From Microvirga lenta (lineage in GTDB: Bacteria; Pseudomonadota; Alphaproteobacteria; Rhizobiales; Beijerinckiaceae): 64,000 bases of DNA. Both the position numbers and the translations under genes were made by a program. The stretch lies in assembly GCF_020532555.1 (NCBI RefSeq), contig NZ_JAJBBR010000003.1, positions 50,867 to 114,866 on the forward strand. Reading direction: 5' to 3'. This document shows positions 51,920 through 61,091 of this stretch, in pieces. Within the stretch, counting starts at the first letter, position 1; every line of letters starts with the position of its first letter. Below the pieces are notes generated by a model. It was not told the DNA's origin. It saw only the letters and a list, made by a program, of their open reading frames with translations, and did not search any database.

Positions 51920-52857
51920 TGCTCATCTCCCGCTCCGACATCCAAGCCGCCCATTCCCGCATCGCCTCCCATATCCGCCGCACGCCGTCCTGGACGCTGC
52001 GCGGCGCCTTCGGCCATGACGGCCCGGTCAGCCTGAAGCTCGAATTCCTGCAGCATGCGGGCTCGTTCAAGACCCGTGGCGCGTTCAACACCCTGCTGAG
52101 CCAGAAGGTGACGGAGGCGGGGGTGGCGGCCGCCTCGGGCGGCAACCACGGCGCCGCGGTAGCCTATGCGGCAAAGCGGCTCGGCATGAAGGCGCGCATC
52201 TTCGTGCCGGAAATCTCGAGCCCCGCGAAAATCGCCGTCATCCGCTCGCATGGGGCCGAGGTAGTGATCGGCGGCGCGCGCTATGCGGACGCGCAGGAGG
52301 CCTGCGACCTCTACGTGGCCGAGAGCGGGGCGCTGCGGGTCCACCCCTTCGGGGCCGAGACGACCATTGCGGGCCAGGGCACCGCCGGCCTCGAATGGGA
52401 GGAGGACGCCCCTCCCCTCGACACGGTGCTGGTCGCGGTCGGCGGCGGCGGTCTCATCAGCGGCATTGGAAGCTGGTGGAATGGCCGCGTGAAGGTGGTG
52501 GGCGTCGAACCCAAGGGCTCGCGCGCGCTCCACGCGGCGCTGGAGGCCGGACGCCCGGTCGACGTGGACGTGGATTCGGTCGCGGCCGATTCCCTGGGCG
52601 CCCGCAACACGGGCGATCTCGTCTACGCGATCTGCCGTGAGACGGTGGACCACGTGGCCCTGGTCGAGGATCCGGCGATCCGCGAGGCGCAGAGGCTGCT
52701 CTGGCGCGACTGGCGCATCGCCACGGAGCCCGGCGGGGCTGCGGCACTGGCGGCCCTCGTCTCGGGCGCCTACAGGCCGGCCCCGGGCGAGCGGGTCGGC
52801 GTGCTCCTGTGCGGCGCCAACGTCGAGCTCCAGCGCCTCTCCGAACTCGTTCCCTGA
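51919..52857 (+). CDS. Threonine/serine dehydratase-like PLP enzyme
   Basis: A 312-residue fold-type II PLP enzyme with Lys51 in HAGSFKTRGAF, PLP-phosphate loop SGGNHGAAV and the Gly-rich VAVGGGGLISGI. Lacks the regulatory ACT domain, so it is a catabolic-type dehydratase or a serine racemase-like enzyme rather than IlvA. Likely substrates are L-Thr, L-Ser or a hydroxy amino acid. Confidence 0.9.
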   Translation: MLISRSDIQAAHSRIASHIRRTPSWTLRGAFGHDGPVSLKLEFLQHAGSFKTRGAFNTLLSQKVTEAGVAAASGGNHGAAVAYAAKRLGMKARIFVPEISSPAKIAVIRSHGAEVVIGGARYADAQEACDLYVAESGALRVHPFGAETTIAGQGTAGLEWEEDAPPLDTVLVAVGGGGLISGIGSWWNGRVKVVGVEPKGSRALHAALEAGRPVDVDVDSVAADSLGARNTGDLVYAICRETVDHVALVEDPAIREAQRLLWRDWRIATEPGGAAALAALVSGAYRPAPGERVGVLLCGANVELQRLSELVP

Positions 52858-52869
52858 GGCCCGACTCCC

Positions 52870-53853
52870 GTGAGCCTGCTCGAACTCGCTGCCCAGAACC
52901 TGCTCTCGCCGATGGTGCTGTTCTTCGCGCTGGGGCTCGCGGCGGCCCTGGCGCGCTCGGACCTGACGGTGCCGGAAGCCGTCGCGAAGACGCTCGCGCT
53001 CTACCTGATGCTGTCCATCGGCTTCAAGGGCGGCGCGGAGATCGCCGCCAGCGGCGTCACGGCGCGCATGGTCGGCGTGGTGCTCATGGGCATCGCGCTC
53101 TCCTTCGCGATCCCGGTCATCGGCTTCCTGATCCTGCGCGCCGTTTCCCGCCTGTCCCGGGTAGACGCGGCGGCGGTGGCGGCGCATTACGGCTCGATCT
53201 CCATCGTCACCTTCATCGCGGCGACCGAGGTCGTGCGCGGGCAGAACATCCCTTTCGAGGGCTATCTCGTCGCCGTCGCGGCCGTGATGGAGACGCCCGC
53301 CATTCTGTCGGCCCTGCTCCTCGCCCGGAAGGGCCAGGAGCGGAGCGGCGGGAACGGTGGCAGCCTCGGCTCGCTCCTGCACGAGGTCGGCCTCAACGGC
53401 TCCGTAGTGATGCTGGTGGGGTCGTTCCTCATCGGCTGGGCCACGGGCCAGAAGGGCCTGGGGATGATCGCCCCCTTCATCGTCGATCCGTTCCGGGGCG
53501 TGCTCTGCCTGTTCCTGCTCGACATGGGCCTGGTGGCGGGACGCGGCATGCGGGAGGGGGCCCGGCACCTCTCCCCGCCCGTTCTCGGCTTCGGCATCGT
53601 CATGCCCCTGCTGAGCGCGGCGCTCGCGACCCTGGCGGCCCTTCCGCTGGGCCTGTCGCCGGGCGGCGCGGCCCTGTTCATCACCCTTGCGGCCTCGGCC
53701 TCCTACATCGCCGTGCCGGCCGCCATGCGCCTCGCCCTTCCCGAGGCGAAGCCCGCGATCTATCTCACCCTGTCCCTGGGCGTGACCTTTCCGTTCAACC
53801 TGTCCCTCGGCATCCCGCTCTATATGGCCCTGGCCGGGCTCGTGGCAGGATAG
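52870..53853 (+). CDS. sbtA: Sodium-dependent bicarbonate transporter family protein (SbtA-like)
   Basis: A 327-residue, ~10-helix membrane protein: SPMVLFFALGLAAALARSDL and GFKGGAEIA are characteristic of SbtA, the Na/HCO3 symporter first known from cyanobacteria. Starts with GTG 12 bp after the dehydratase gene. Coupling to the next two genes (PII-like protein and carbonic anhydrase) supports inorganic carbon uptake. Confidence 0.88.
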   Translation: MSLLELAAQNLLSPMVLFFALGLAAALARSDLTVPEAVAKTLALYLMLSIGFKGGAEIAASGVTARMVGVVLMGIALSFAIPVIGFLILRAVSRLSRVDAAAVAAHYGSISIVTFIAATEVVRGQNIPFEGYLVAVAAVMETPAILSALLLARKGQERSGGNGGSLGSLLHEVGLNGSVVMLVGSFLIGWATGQKGLGMIAPFIVDPFRGVLCLFLLDMGLVAGRGMREGARHLSPPVLGFGIVMPLLSAALATLAALPLGLSPGGAALFITLAASASYIAVPAAMRLALPEAKPAIYLTLSLGVTFPFNLSLGIPLYMALAGLVAG

Positions 53854-53883
53854 GGGCTTCACCCTCAAGAGCGCAGCCGTTCC

Positions 53884-54195
53884 ATGCAGACCCACCTCAA
53901 GAAGCGCGTCGAGATCGTCGTCGAGTTCCCGGTCCTCCGGCGCCTCCTGGACCGGCTCGACCGGGCCCAGGTCACCGGCTACACGGTGGTCCCGGCCCTG
54001 GCAGGCCGGGGGCATGACGGCCCCTGGAGCAGCGAGGGCCTGGCAGGCGACGCGGGCCGCATGGTGATGGTGGTCTGCATCACCGACCCGACGCGGCTCG
54101 ACCCGGTGCTGGAGGAGGTCTACGCGGTGGTGTCGCGCCAGATCGGCATCGTCGCCGTCTCCGACGTCCAGGTGATCCGCGCCGAGCATTTCTGA
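53884..54195 (+). CDS. SbtB-like PII-family protein
   Basis: A 103-residue PII-like protein (KRVEIVVEFPVLRRLLDRL; TGYTVVPALAGRG; MVMVVCITDP). The T-loop region is short (GRGHDGPWSSEGL), as in SbtB. SbtB binds adenyl nucleotides and controls SbtA; here the same job is inferred from position, 30 bp after the transporter gene. Confidence 0.85.
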   Translation: MQTHLKKRVEIVVEFPVLRRLLDRLDRAQVTGYTVVPALAGRGHDGPWSSEGLAGDAGRMVMVVCITDPTRLDPVLEEVYAVVSRQIGIVAVSDVQVIRAEHF

Positions 54196-54292
54196 CATCG
54201 CTGGCCGGTGGCGGCAGGTCTGGCGCTGCCGGGCCGGATGACCTATCAATCGCGCCGACCGAAACCGTCTGCGACCCGAAGGAGCGTCTCCC

Positions 54293-54958
54293 ATGTTTCC
54301 ATCGCGCCTGACCGAAGGCTACCGCGCCTTCCTCGACGATCGCTTCGCGCGCGAGAAATCCCGTTACGAAGCGTTGGCCGAGCAGGGCCAGTCCCCCGAG
54401 GTGATGGTGATCAGCTGCTGCGACAGCCGGGTCTCGCCGGAGGTGATCTTCGACGCCAGCCCGGGGGAGCTCTTCGTGGTGCGCAACGTGGCCAACCTCG
54501 TGCCGCCCTACGAGACGGGCGGCGAGTATCACGGCACCTCGGCGGCCCTGGAATTCGCCGTGCAGGCGCTGCGCGTGAAGCACATCGTGGTGATGGGCCA
54601 TGCCCGCTGCGGCGGCATCCGCGCCTTCGCGGACGACACCGCCCCCCTGTCGCCTGGCGACTTCATCGGCCGCTGGATGACCCTGATCGCCCCCGCCGCC
54701 GAGCGCCTCGGCCCGCGCCGGGAGAGCCTCGACGACTACGTGGCGAAGCTCGAACTCGCCGCCATCGAGAACAGCCTCAACAACCTGATGACCTTCCCCT
54801 GCGTGCGGATCCTGGTCGAGCGCGGCAAGCTCCAGCTCCACGGCGCCTTCTTCGGGGTCGCTTCGGGCGTGCTGATGGTGCGCAACCCGGAGACCGGCGC
54901 CTACGAGCCGGCGGTGGCGGACATACCAGAGAAGGTGTCGATGATCCGGTGCAGCTGA
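54293..54958 (+). CDS. Beta-class carbonic anhydrase
   Basis: A 221-residue beta-carbonic anhydrase. Zinc ligands and the Asp-Arg dyad are intact: Cys42, Asp44 and Arg46 in CCDSR, His103 and Cys106 in GHARCGG. It interconverts CO2 and bicarbonate, and lies 97 bp after the PII-like gene. No signal peptide, so cytoplasmic. Confidence 0.93.
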   Translation: MFPSRLTEGYRAFLDDRFAREKSRYEALAEQGQSPEVMVISCCDSRVSPEVIFDASPGELFVVRNVANLVPPYETGGEYHGTSAALEFAVQALRVKHIVVMGHARCGGIRAFADDTAPLSPGDFIGRWMTLIAPAAERLGPRRESLDDYVAKLELAAIENSLNNLMTFPCVRILVERGKLQLHGAFFGVASGVLMVRNPETGAYEPAVADIPEKVSMIRCS

Positions 54959-55130
54959 TGGGCGCCCGGGCGGACGACGACCCATCGCCGGCGGCAAGGT
55001 GCCGCATGGGGCCGGTCTAGGCCGTATGGTCTAGGCCGCAGGCCTGCCGGAACATGTTTGGCTGGGAATGAATGTGCTGATGCAACGTCCTTATTAACTG
55101 CCAGACAACATCAGGTGTTGATTGGTATTA

Positions 55131-55136
55131 TATAAT
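55131..55136 (+). promoter_or_regulatory. Possible -10 element of the RTX gene
   Basis: TATAAT in an AT-rich island (about 55090-55150) that contrasts with its surroundings, 41 bp upstream of the RTX start. No good -35 was found at 16-18 bp, so the promoter may need an activator or another sigma factor. Confidence 0.35.
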
Positions 55137-55176
55137 GTTACCGATTGCCTCTTACTGAACGTGAGGGGCATCTCAG

Positions 55177-58100
55177 ATGACGCAATATATTTCGACGGTG
55201 GTCACGACCGAGGTCATTGCCTCGGACGATGACCCGAATGTGGTGGTCACTTCGACCGGCTCGATTCTTACAGAAGACGCAAACGGCATCAGCAACACCG
55301 GAAACTCGGCAAGCCATGCCAGGATCGACGGCTCGGTCTATGCAGCCGACACCGGCATTGTCTTTGCACACGATGGAAGTTCCGTCCGCGTCTCCGCCTC
55401 CGGCGTCATCGACAGTCATACGGCCGGCGTTCATCTCAGCGGCAGAGACAATACCCTGACAAATGCAGGTCAGATCCGCGCCTCCGATACCGGCGATCTG
55501 GCAGGCGGAATTCTCAATTCAGGCGTTTTCCAGAATTTCGGCGGCAATTCTGTCATCAACACCGGAATGATCACAGGCTTCTACGGCATTCGCGCAGGGC
55601 TTGAGGGATATCAGAACCAGATCGTCAACAGAGGTGTCATTTCAGGCACCTATGCTGCAATTGACCTCAACCTGGCAAACACACTGACCGGCAGCGATGT
55701 TCGTGCATCGGCCGTCGACCCTTCCCAATACGGCGTCTTCAACGACGGCGACATCATCGGCGGGACCATCGGAATCATTGGGCAAGGGCCGATGCGGGTG
55801 GTGAATTCGGGTTTGATCCAGGGGGGAACCATCGCCGTCGATTTGTTCAGTGGGCACGATGAGCAATCGACCCTGACGAATTCCGGGACCATCATCGGGG
55901 CTACTGCCTTCAAGGGCGGTTCGGGACGCGACCAAGTGTTCAACACCGGACGCATGGAGGGCAACCTGCAGTTCGGCAACGGTGCCGACCTCTATGATGG
56001 CCGCGGAGGTGTCGTGACGGGCCTCGTCTCACTCGAAAGAGGCAACGATACAGATCACGGGGGTAACGGCAGCGATAACTTCGTCGGTGGCGACGGAAGT
56101 GACAGCCTCTTCGGCCATAGCGGAGACGACATACTCACCGGAGACGGCGATCTCCTGTTTCGCGGCGACGATCTCCTGGATGGCGGCGAGGGCGCGGACC
56201 AGATGGCAGGCGGTTTCGGCGACGACACCTACGTTATCGACAATGCGGGCGACGTCGTGACGGAAGCTGCGGACCAAGGAACCGACACCGTCAGGACCAC
56301 GATTTCCTACACCCTCGGGGTCAACGTCGAAAATCTCGTCCTTACTGGTACGGAACGGCTCGACGGCACGGGCAACGAGCTCGCCAACGCGATCACCGGC
56401 AATGACGGCGACAACCGCCTCGACGGCGGCGCCGGCGCAGATACCCTGATCGGCGGCGAGGGCAGCGACATCTATATCGTCGACGATGGCGGCGACGTGG
56501 TGCAGGAAGCGGCGGACGACGGAACCGACACCGTCCGCGCTTCGGTGAGCTTTACGCTCGGCGCCCATGTCGAGCACCTGCAGCTCACGGGCACCGGCAA
56601 CCTTGACGGCACCGGCAGCGAAGGCGCCAACACGCTCACGGGCAATTCGGGCAGCAATGTGCTGCAAGGCGGAAAGGGCGACGACACGCTGGACGGCGGC
56701 GCGGGCCAGGACAAGGCCCTCTTCTCCGGCGCGATCTCCGACTACACCGTCATCCGAAACCAGGACGGCAGCGTCACGATCGTCGACAAGCGGGCAGACG
56801 AGGACGGCACGGACCTCTTGCGCAACATCGAGTTGGTGCAGTTCAGCAACGGCACGCTCTCGCTGGAGAACCAAGCGCCCGCGGCCCCGGCCGGCAGCTT
56901 CGTCGTCAACGAGGGCAAGGCGGCCGGCACGGTGGTGGCGAACCTGGCCGAAAAGGACGCGGACGGCGAGACGGTGACCTACACCTTCGAGGGCGGCGGA
57001 ACGGTGAGCGCCGACAGCCGCTTCAAGATCGTCGGCAACCAGATCCTGGTGAATCAACCGTTCGGCGTGGACGAGGACGACACCGTCACCTATGCAGTGC
57101 GCGCCTCCGACGGCAAACTGACCACCGACGGCGGCGTCACCATCACGGTCCGGAACGTTGCGACCGGCGGCAACGCCCCGCCGGATGAGCCATCGGGCAG
57201 CTTCAGCATCGACGAGCGCTCCCCGGAGGGCGCAAGCGTGGCGACGCTCACCCGGACGGACGATGAGGGCGAAACGGTGACCTACACCTTCGCCGACGCA
57301 CTTGCGGGTTCGAACGGCCTGATCAGCGCCGACGAGCGGTTCAAGATCGTGTTGGGCAACCAGATCCAGGTCAATCAGAACATCGAGGTTACGGCCGACG
57401 AGCCGGTCGATTACGAACTCATCGCCTCGGACGGCGAGGCCACTGCGAACGGCACCGTGCGGATCACCGTCAACAACGTGAACCGGGCGCCTGACATCGC
57501 GGCGGTGGAGGCCTCGGAGAACGGCACGGGCGGCACGGGCGACCACGCCGGCAAGGTCGTGGTGGCGGAGAATGCCGGGGCGGGCGTCATCGCCTCGACC
57601 ACGGCGTCGGATCCGGACGGGCAGGCGCTGACCTATTCGCTGGGCGGCACCAACGGCACCTACGACGGTCTGTTCTCGATCAACGAGGACACCGGCGCGA
57701 TCAGCGTGGCGAACGCCGAGCGCCTGGCTGTTGACCAGGACACGGACTACACTCTCACAGTGGTCGCCTCGGACGGTTCGGCCTCCGACACCCAAACCGT
57801 GACGGTGCGGGTGACGAACGTGAACCAGACGCCCGTCAACAATGCTCTATCGGCTCCTGTCCTAACCGGCACCGTAGCGGCGGAATATGCGGCGGCCGGT
57901 TCCCTGGTCGGCACGCTCTCGGCAGTGGATGAGGCTCCCGGCGCGCTCACCTATCAGCTCCTCGACAATGCGGGCGGGCGCTTCACCCTCGCCAACGGCA
58001 ATCAGATCCTGGTCGAGAACGGCTTCAAGCTCGACTTCGAGCAGGCGGCCTCGCACAAGATCAAGGTTCGGGTCAGCGACGGCACCCACATCGTCGACCA

Positions 58101-58647
58101 GGATCTCGTGATCAACGTCACCGACGTGAACCCGGAGGTCACCGCCGGTTCGGCCGATCACGACGTGTTCTTCGGCGGCGCCCTCGACGACCGGCTCTCC
58201 GGCGGCGGCGGCCACGACACCATCGGCGGCGGCGCGGGCAAGGACAAGCTCTACGGCGGCAAGGGCAAGACCAGCAAGGATGCCTTCGTGTTCGACACCA
58301 AGCTCACCAGCAAGAGCGTGGCCAACCGGAACAAGGACAAGATCTACGACTTCGGCTCCAAGTACGACAGCCTGTTCTTCGACGATGCGGCCTTCACCAA
58401 CAAGACCATCGCCAAGTACCTGAAGAAAAAGAACGCCTCGCTCGACAAGCCGGCCAAGCTCAAGGCGAGCTACTTCAAGAAGGGCAGCAAGGCCACGGAC
58501 AAGGACGACTTCTTCATCCTCAAGGGCAAGAAGCTGTACTGGGACGTGGACGGCTCGGGCCGCAAGGCCATGGTGGAGATCGCCAGCTTCAAGCTCCAGA
58601 AGAAGGAGGGCGAGACCCTCACCCACAAGGACTTCTTCTTCATCTGA
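55177..58647 (+). CDS. Large RTX/cadherin-domain calcium-binding surface protein
   Basis: A 1156-residue acidic protein. Residues about 1-280 form repetitive strands with N-rich turns (LTNAGQI, VINTGMI, VVNSGLI), resembling a beta-helix. RTX nonapeptides follow (about 294-350, 405-430, 495-512; e.g. GGDGSDSLFG, LDGGEGADQMAGG), interrupted by NxLTGN strand repeats. About 565-985 holds four cadherin-like modules ending in xVxNVN. A last RTX turn (about 998-1030) precedes a Lys/Asp-rich tail ending FFFI. No N-terminal signal; type I secretion is likely, but no T1SS genes are near. Probably an adhesin or exopolymer-binding protein. Confidence 0.9.
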   Translation: MTQYISTVVTTEVIASDDDPNVVVTSTGSILTEDANGISNTGNSASHARIDGSVYAADTGIVFAHDGSSVRVSASGVIDSHTAGVHLSGRDNTLTNAGQIRASDTGDLAGGILNSGVFQNFGGNSVINTGMITGFYGIRAGLEGYQNQIVNRGVISGTYAAIDLNLANTLTGSDVRASAVDPSQYGVFNDGDIIGGTIGIIGQGPMRVVNSGLIQGGTIAVDLFSGHDEQSTLTNSGTIIGATAFKGGSGRDQVFNTGRMEGNLQFGNGADLYDGRGGVVTGLVSLERGNDTDHGGNGSDNFVGGDGSDSLFGHSGDDILTGDGDLLFRGDDLLDGGEGADQMAGGFGDDTYVIDNAGDVVTEAADQGTDTVRTTISYTLGVNVENLVLTGTERLDGTGNELANAITGNDGDNRLDGGAGADTLIGGEGSDIYIVDDGGDVVQEAADDGTDTVRASVSFTLGAHVEHLQLTGTGNLDGTGSEGANTLTGNSGSNVLQGGKGDDTLDGGAGQDKALFSGAISDYTVIRNQDGSVTIVDKRADEDGTDLLRNIELVQFSNGTLSLENQAPAAPAGSFVVNEGKAAGTVVANLAEKDADGETVTYTFEGGGTVSADSRFKIVGNQILVNQPFGVDEDDTVTYAVRASDGKLTTDGGVTITVRNVATGGNAPPDEPSGSFSIDERSPEGASVATLTRTDDEGETVTYTFADALAGSNGLISADERFKIVLGNQIQVNQNIEVTADEPVDYELIASDGEATANGTVRITVNNVNRAPDIAAVEASENGTGGTGDHAGKVVVAENAGAGVIASTTASDPDGQALTYSLGGTNGTYDGLFSINEDTGAISVANAERLAVDQDTDYTLTVVASDGSASDTQTVTVRVTNVNQTPVNNALSAPVLTGTVAAEYAAAGSLVGTLSAVDEAPGALTYQLLDNAGGRFTLANGNQILVENGFKLDFEQAASHKIKVRVSDGTHIVDQDLVINVTDVNPEVTAGSADHDVFFGGALDDRLSGGGGHDTIGGGAGKDKLYGGKGKTSKDAFVFDTKLTSKSVANRNKDKIYDFGSKYDSLFFDDAAFTNKTIAKYLKKKNASLDKPAKLKASYFKKGSKATDKDDFFILKGKKLYWDVDGSGRKAMVEIASFKLQKKEGETLTHKDFFFI

Positions 58648-58673
58648 CGGCTTCCACGTCGCGACATGAAAAA

Positions 58674-58703
58674 GGCCGGGAATGGGCTCCATTCCCGGCC
58701 TTT
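58674..58703. terminator. Bidirectional rho-independent terminator between RTX gene and asd
   Basis: Perfect 12-bp stem GGCCGGGAATGG / CCATTCCCGGCC with loop GCT; TTT follows on the plus strand and TTTTTC on the minus strand. It serves the convergent RTX and asd genes. Confidence 0.85.
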
Positions 58704-58724
58704 CGCTTTGAAGGAACGTGAGGC

Positions 58725-59756
58725 TTACGCCGCTTGCTTCTTGGCAGGGAGCAGGCCGCGGTTCACCATCGCCTCGGCGATCTGCACCGCGTTGAGGGCC
58801 GCGCCCTTGCGCAGGTTGTCGGAGACGCACCAGAAGGCGATGCCGTTCTCGACGGTGATGTCCTCGCGGATGCGGGAGATGTAGGTGGCGTCCTCGCCGG
58901 CCGCCTCGTGGGGCGTGATGTAGCCGCCGGGCTCGCGCTTGTCGATCACGACCACGCCCGGCGCGGAGCGCAGGATCTCGCGGGCCTCGTCGGCGGTGAT
59001 CGGCTTCTCGAACTCCACGTTCACGGCCTCCGAATGGCCGATGAAGACCGGCACGCGCACGCAGGTGGCGGTGAGCTTGATCTTGGGATCCAGGATCTTC
59101 TTGGTCTCCGCCATCATCTTCCACTCTTCCTTCGTGAACCCGTCCTCCATGAACACGTCGATATGGGGGATCAGGTTGAAGGCGATGCGCTTAGGAAACT
59201 TCTTCTCCTGCACGTCCTGCAGCGAGTAGAGCGCCTTGGTCTGGCGGTCGAGCTCGTCCATGCCGTCCTTGCCCGCGCCGGACACGGACTGGTAGGTCGA
59301 GACGACGACGCGCCTGATGGTGGCATGGTCGTGGAGCGGCTTGAGCGCCACCACGAGCTGCGCCGTGGAGCAGTTCGGGTTGGCGATGATGCCCTTCTTC
59401 ATCTCGCGGACGGCTTCCGCGTTCACCTCCGGCACCACCAGCGGCACGTCGGCGTCGTAGCGCCAGGCGGAGGAATTATCGATCACCACCGCGCCCTGGG
59501 CCGCGATCCTGGGCGACCATTCCTTCGAGATCTCGCCGCCGGCGGACATGAGGCACAGATCGATGTCGGAGAAATCGTATGTGTCGAGGGTCTTCGCCTT
59601 CAGCGTCTTGTCGCCGAAGGAAATTTCCGTTCCCTGACTCCGGCGCGAGGCCAGCGCCACCACCTCGTCGGCCGGAAAGGCCCGCTCGGCGAGGATGTCG
59701 AGCATCTCGCGGCCCACATTGCCTGTCGCGCCGACGACGGCCACCTTGTAACCCAT
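58725..59756 (-). CDS. asd: Aspartate-semialdehyde dehydrogenase
   Basis: A 343-residue NADP enzyme making aspartate semialdehyde for lysine, threonine and methionine synthesis. N-terminal GATGNVGREML, active-site Cys129 in NPNCST, and later VSGAGKDGMDEL and FIGHSEAVNVEFE are all as expected. AGGAGAAG precedes the ATG. Confidence 0.95.
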   Translation of the reverse strand: MGYKVAVVGATGNVGREMLDILAERAFPADEVVALASRRSQGTEISFGDKTLKAKTLDTYDFSDIDLCLMSAGGEISKEWSPRIAAQGAVVIDNSSAWRYDADVPLVVPEVNAEAVREMKKGIIANPNCSTAQLVVALKPLHDHATIRRVVVSTYQSVSGAGKDGMDELDRQTKALYSLQDVQEKKFPKRIAFNLIPHIDVFMEDGFTKEEWKMMAETKKILDPKIKLTATCVRVPVFIGHSEAVNVEFEKPITADEAREILRSAPGVVVIDKREPGGYITPHEAAGEDATYISRIREDITVENGIAFWCVSDNLRKGAALNAVQIAEAMVNRGLLPAKKQAA

Positions 59757-60296
59757 TGGACTTCTCCTGTTGTCGCTCTCCCCGGTATATAGGAACCCTC
59801 GATCGGGGTGTCGCCTCTCGCCCCGACGGGAGAGAGGACCGGGGACGACGAGGCTACTCGGCCGTTTTCACGGCCGTCGTGACGGTTTTCGTTTTGCTCG
59901 TCGTGGTGTTGAGCAGCGTCATTGCCATCGTCCATCCGAAGACCCGGGTCGCCGGGCTTGGGTTGTCAGCAACACACCAAAGACCGGATTTCGTCAAGCG
60001 ATCTCTTCGCCACAAGGGATTTCCGCCGCAGGCACGCCGGCCGAAAGGTCGAAGCGGCCGACGCCCAGGGCACAGGCGTGGTCGCCTCCCCGGCCCCGGA
60101 TCAGCGCCGCGACGGCGGGCGCATCGGCCGGTTCCGCAAGGCGGATCAGGGGCGGGGTCATGGGGGTGCTCATGGGTAGCGTGCCGTCGGTTCTTAACCT
60201 TCCGTTTACGTTGCTTAGCGAAAGCTTTCGAACATTCGCAAGCGCTACTGTAGAACATGCGGTTAGACCCCGACGTGCAGGTTCGATCACAGCACC
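59757..60296. other. 540-bp region with no well supported gene
   Basis: Upstream of asd on the minus strand. It should carry the asd promoter and that of the plus-strand protein at 60297. A short acetyltransferase-like frame (59994-60173) is listed separately. A hydrophobic plus-strand stretch near 59860-59940 has no start codon with a ribosome site and is probably fortuitous. Two GAAC repeats at 60232 and 60263 are too far apart for an alphaproteobacterial LexA box. Confidence 0.5.
59994..60173 (-). pseudogene. Possible GNAT acetyltransferase remnant
   Basis: A 59-codon frame that begins MSTPMTPPLIRLAEPADAPA, a start typical of GNAT acetyltransferases (IRxAxPxDAPAV). After AALIRGRGG the similarity disappears and the frame stops, with nothing of the acetyl-CoA-binding core. 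It could be a decayed gene end or a chance match. Confidence 0.3.
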
Positions 60297-61091
60297 ATGC
60301 GACAGGCCATCATCGACGATTGGGACGAGGACGACGCGCCCGACGATTGGGACGAGCGCTCGCCCCGGCGTGTGCGCAGGCCCCTGCCCTGGCTGCGGAC
60401 CATCCTCCTGTCCGGCCTGAGCATCGGCGTCCTGGTCTATCTGGCGCAGAACCAGGAGAAGACCGAGGCCCCACGGCCCATCGGGGCGATTCCCGCCTCC
60501 GTCCTGATCGCGCCCCCGCCCCAGTGGCGGCCGATCTCGGCCTCCCCTCCCCTCTACGGCATCGACCAGGACACCCTTCCCCTCCGCGTCCAGGCGCGCG
60601 AGCATGTGAGCGGCGGCCGCGAGGACACGCTGGTCCTGGGCGGCTTCGGCGAGGCGGGACACGGGCGCATCAGCGTCGTCCAGGGCTTCACCGAACCGTC
60701 CCGCAGCTTCTTCGTCGACATCGTGCGCCGGGCGGCCGAGGCGGGCCTGTCCGTGACCCGCGACGCCCAGAGCCGTCTCGTTCCCACGAAATTCGGGCCG
60801 GTCGAGGCCGCCGCCGTGACCCTGGCGGGCGCCTCCGAGCAGGAATGCCAGGCTTTCCGCTTTGCGGACCCGGAGGCGAATTTCGCCTTTCAGGGCTGGC
60901 TTTGCGGCGGCGGTGAACAGGCCGTGGACGAGGCGCAGCTGGCCTGCCTCATCGACAAGGTGTCTCTCCTGCGAACAGACGATCCTTCCCTGAAGGCGAT
61001 CTTCGCCCGGGCCGAGGCCCAGCGGGCGCAGACCTGCGGTCCCGGAGCGCGGACCGCCTCCCTCGGCGTCAGGAATCCGGGCCGACCGTAA
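60297..61091 (+). CDS. Membrane-anchored protein of unknown function (264 aa)
   Basis: Acidic N terminus (DDWDEDDAPDDWDE), then an Arg-rich stretch, one transmembrane helix (about 33-50) and a periplasmic domain with two conserved-looking Cys pairs region (EQECQAF, WLCGGGEQAV, LACLIDK). Orientation suggests a short cytoplasmic tail. The family is not recognised; such proteins are common next to envelope genes in Hyphomicrobiales. Its 3' end overlaps the convergent oxidoreductase gene by 23 bp. Confidence 0.75.
   Translation: MRQAIIDDWDEDDAPDDWDERSPRRVRRPLPWLRTILLSGLSIGVLVYLAQNQEKTEAPRPIGAIPASVLIAPPPQWRPISASPPLYGIDQDTLPLRVQAREHVSGGREDTLVLGGFGEAGHGRISVVQGFTEPSRSFFVDIVRRAAEAGLSVTRDAQSRLVPTKFGPVEAAAVTLAGASEQECQAFRFADPEANFAFQGWLCGGGEQAVDEAQLACLIDKVSLLRTDDPSLKAIFARAEAQRAQTCGPGARTASLGVRNPGRP

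Noticed and set aside
51658..54294. An 878-codon minus-strand open frame opposite the dehydratase and sbtA genes
   Set aside because: Its translation is repetitive Arg/Gly/Asp/His text without motifs; the plus-strand genes are well supported.
56029..57795. A 588-codon minus-strand frame opposite the RTX gene
   Set aside because: Mirror effect of the repetitive RTX code; Val/Arg/Gly-rich with no family features.
59860..59945. Hydrophobic plus-strand stretch that could be a small membrane protein
   Set aside because: No start codon with a ribosome site; it is probably a by-product of base composition upstream of asd.
60232..60267. GAAC...GAAC as an SOS (LexA) box
   Set aside because: The alphaproteobacterial box needs a 7-base spacing; here the two copies are far farther apart.
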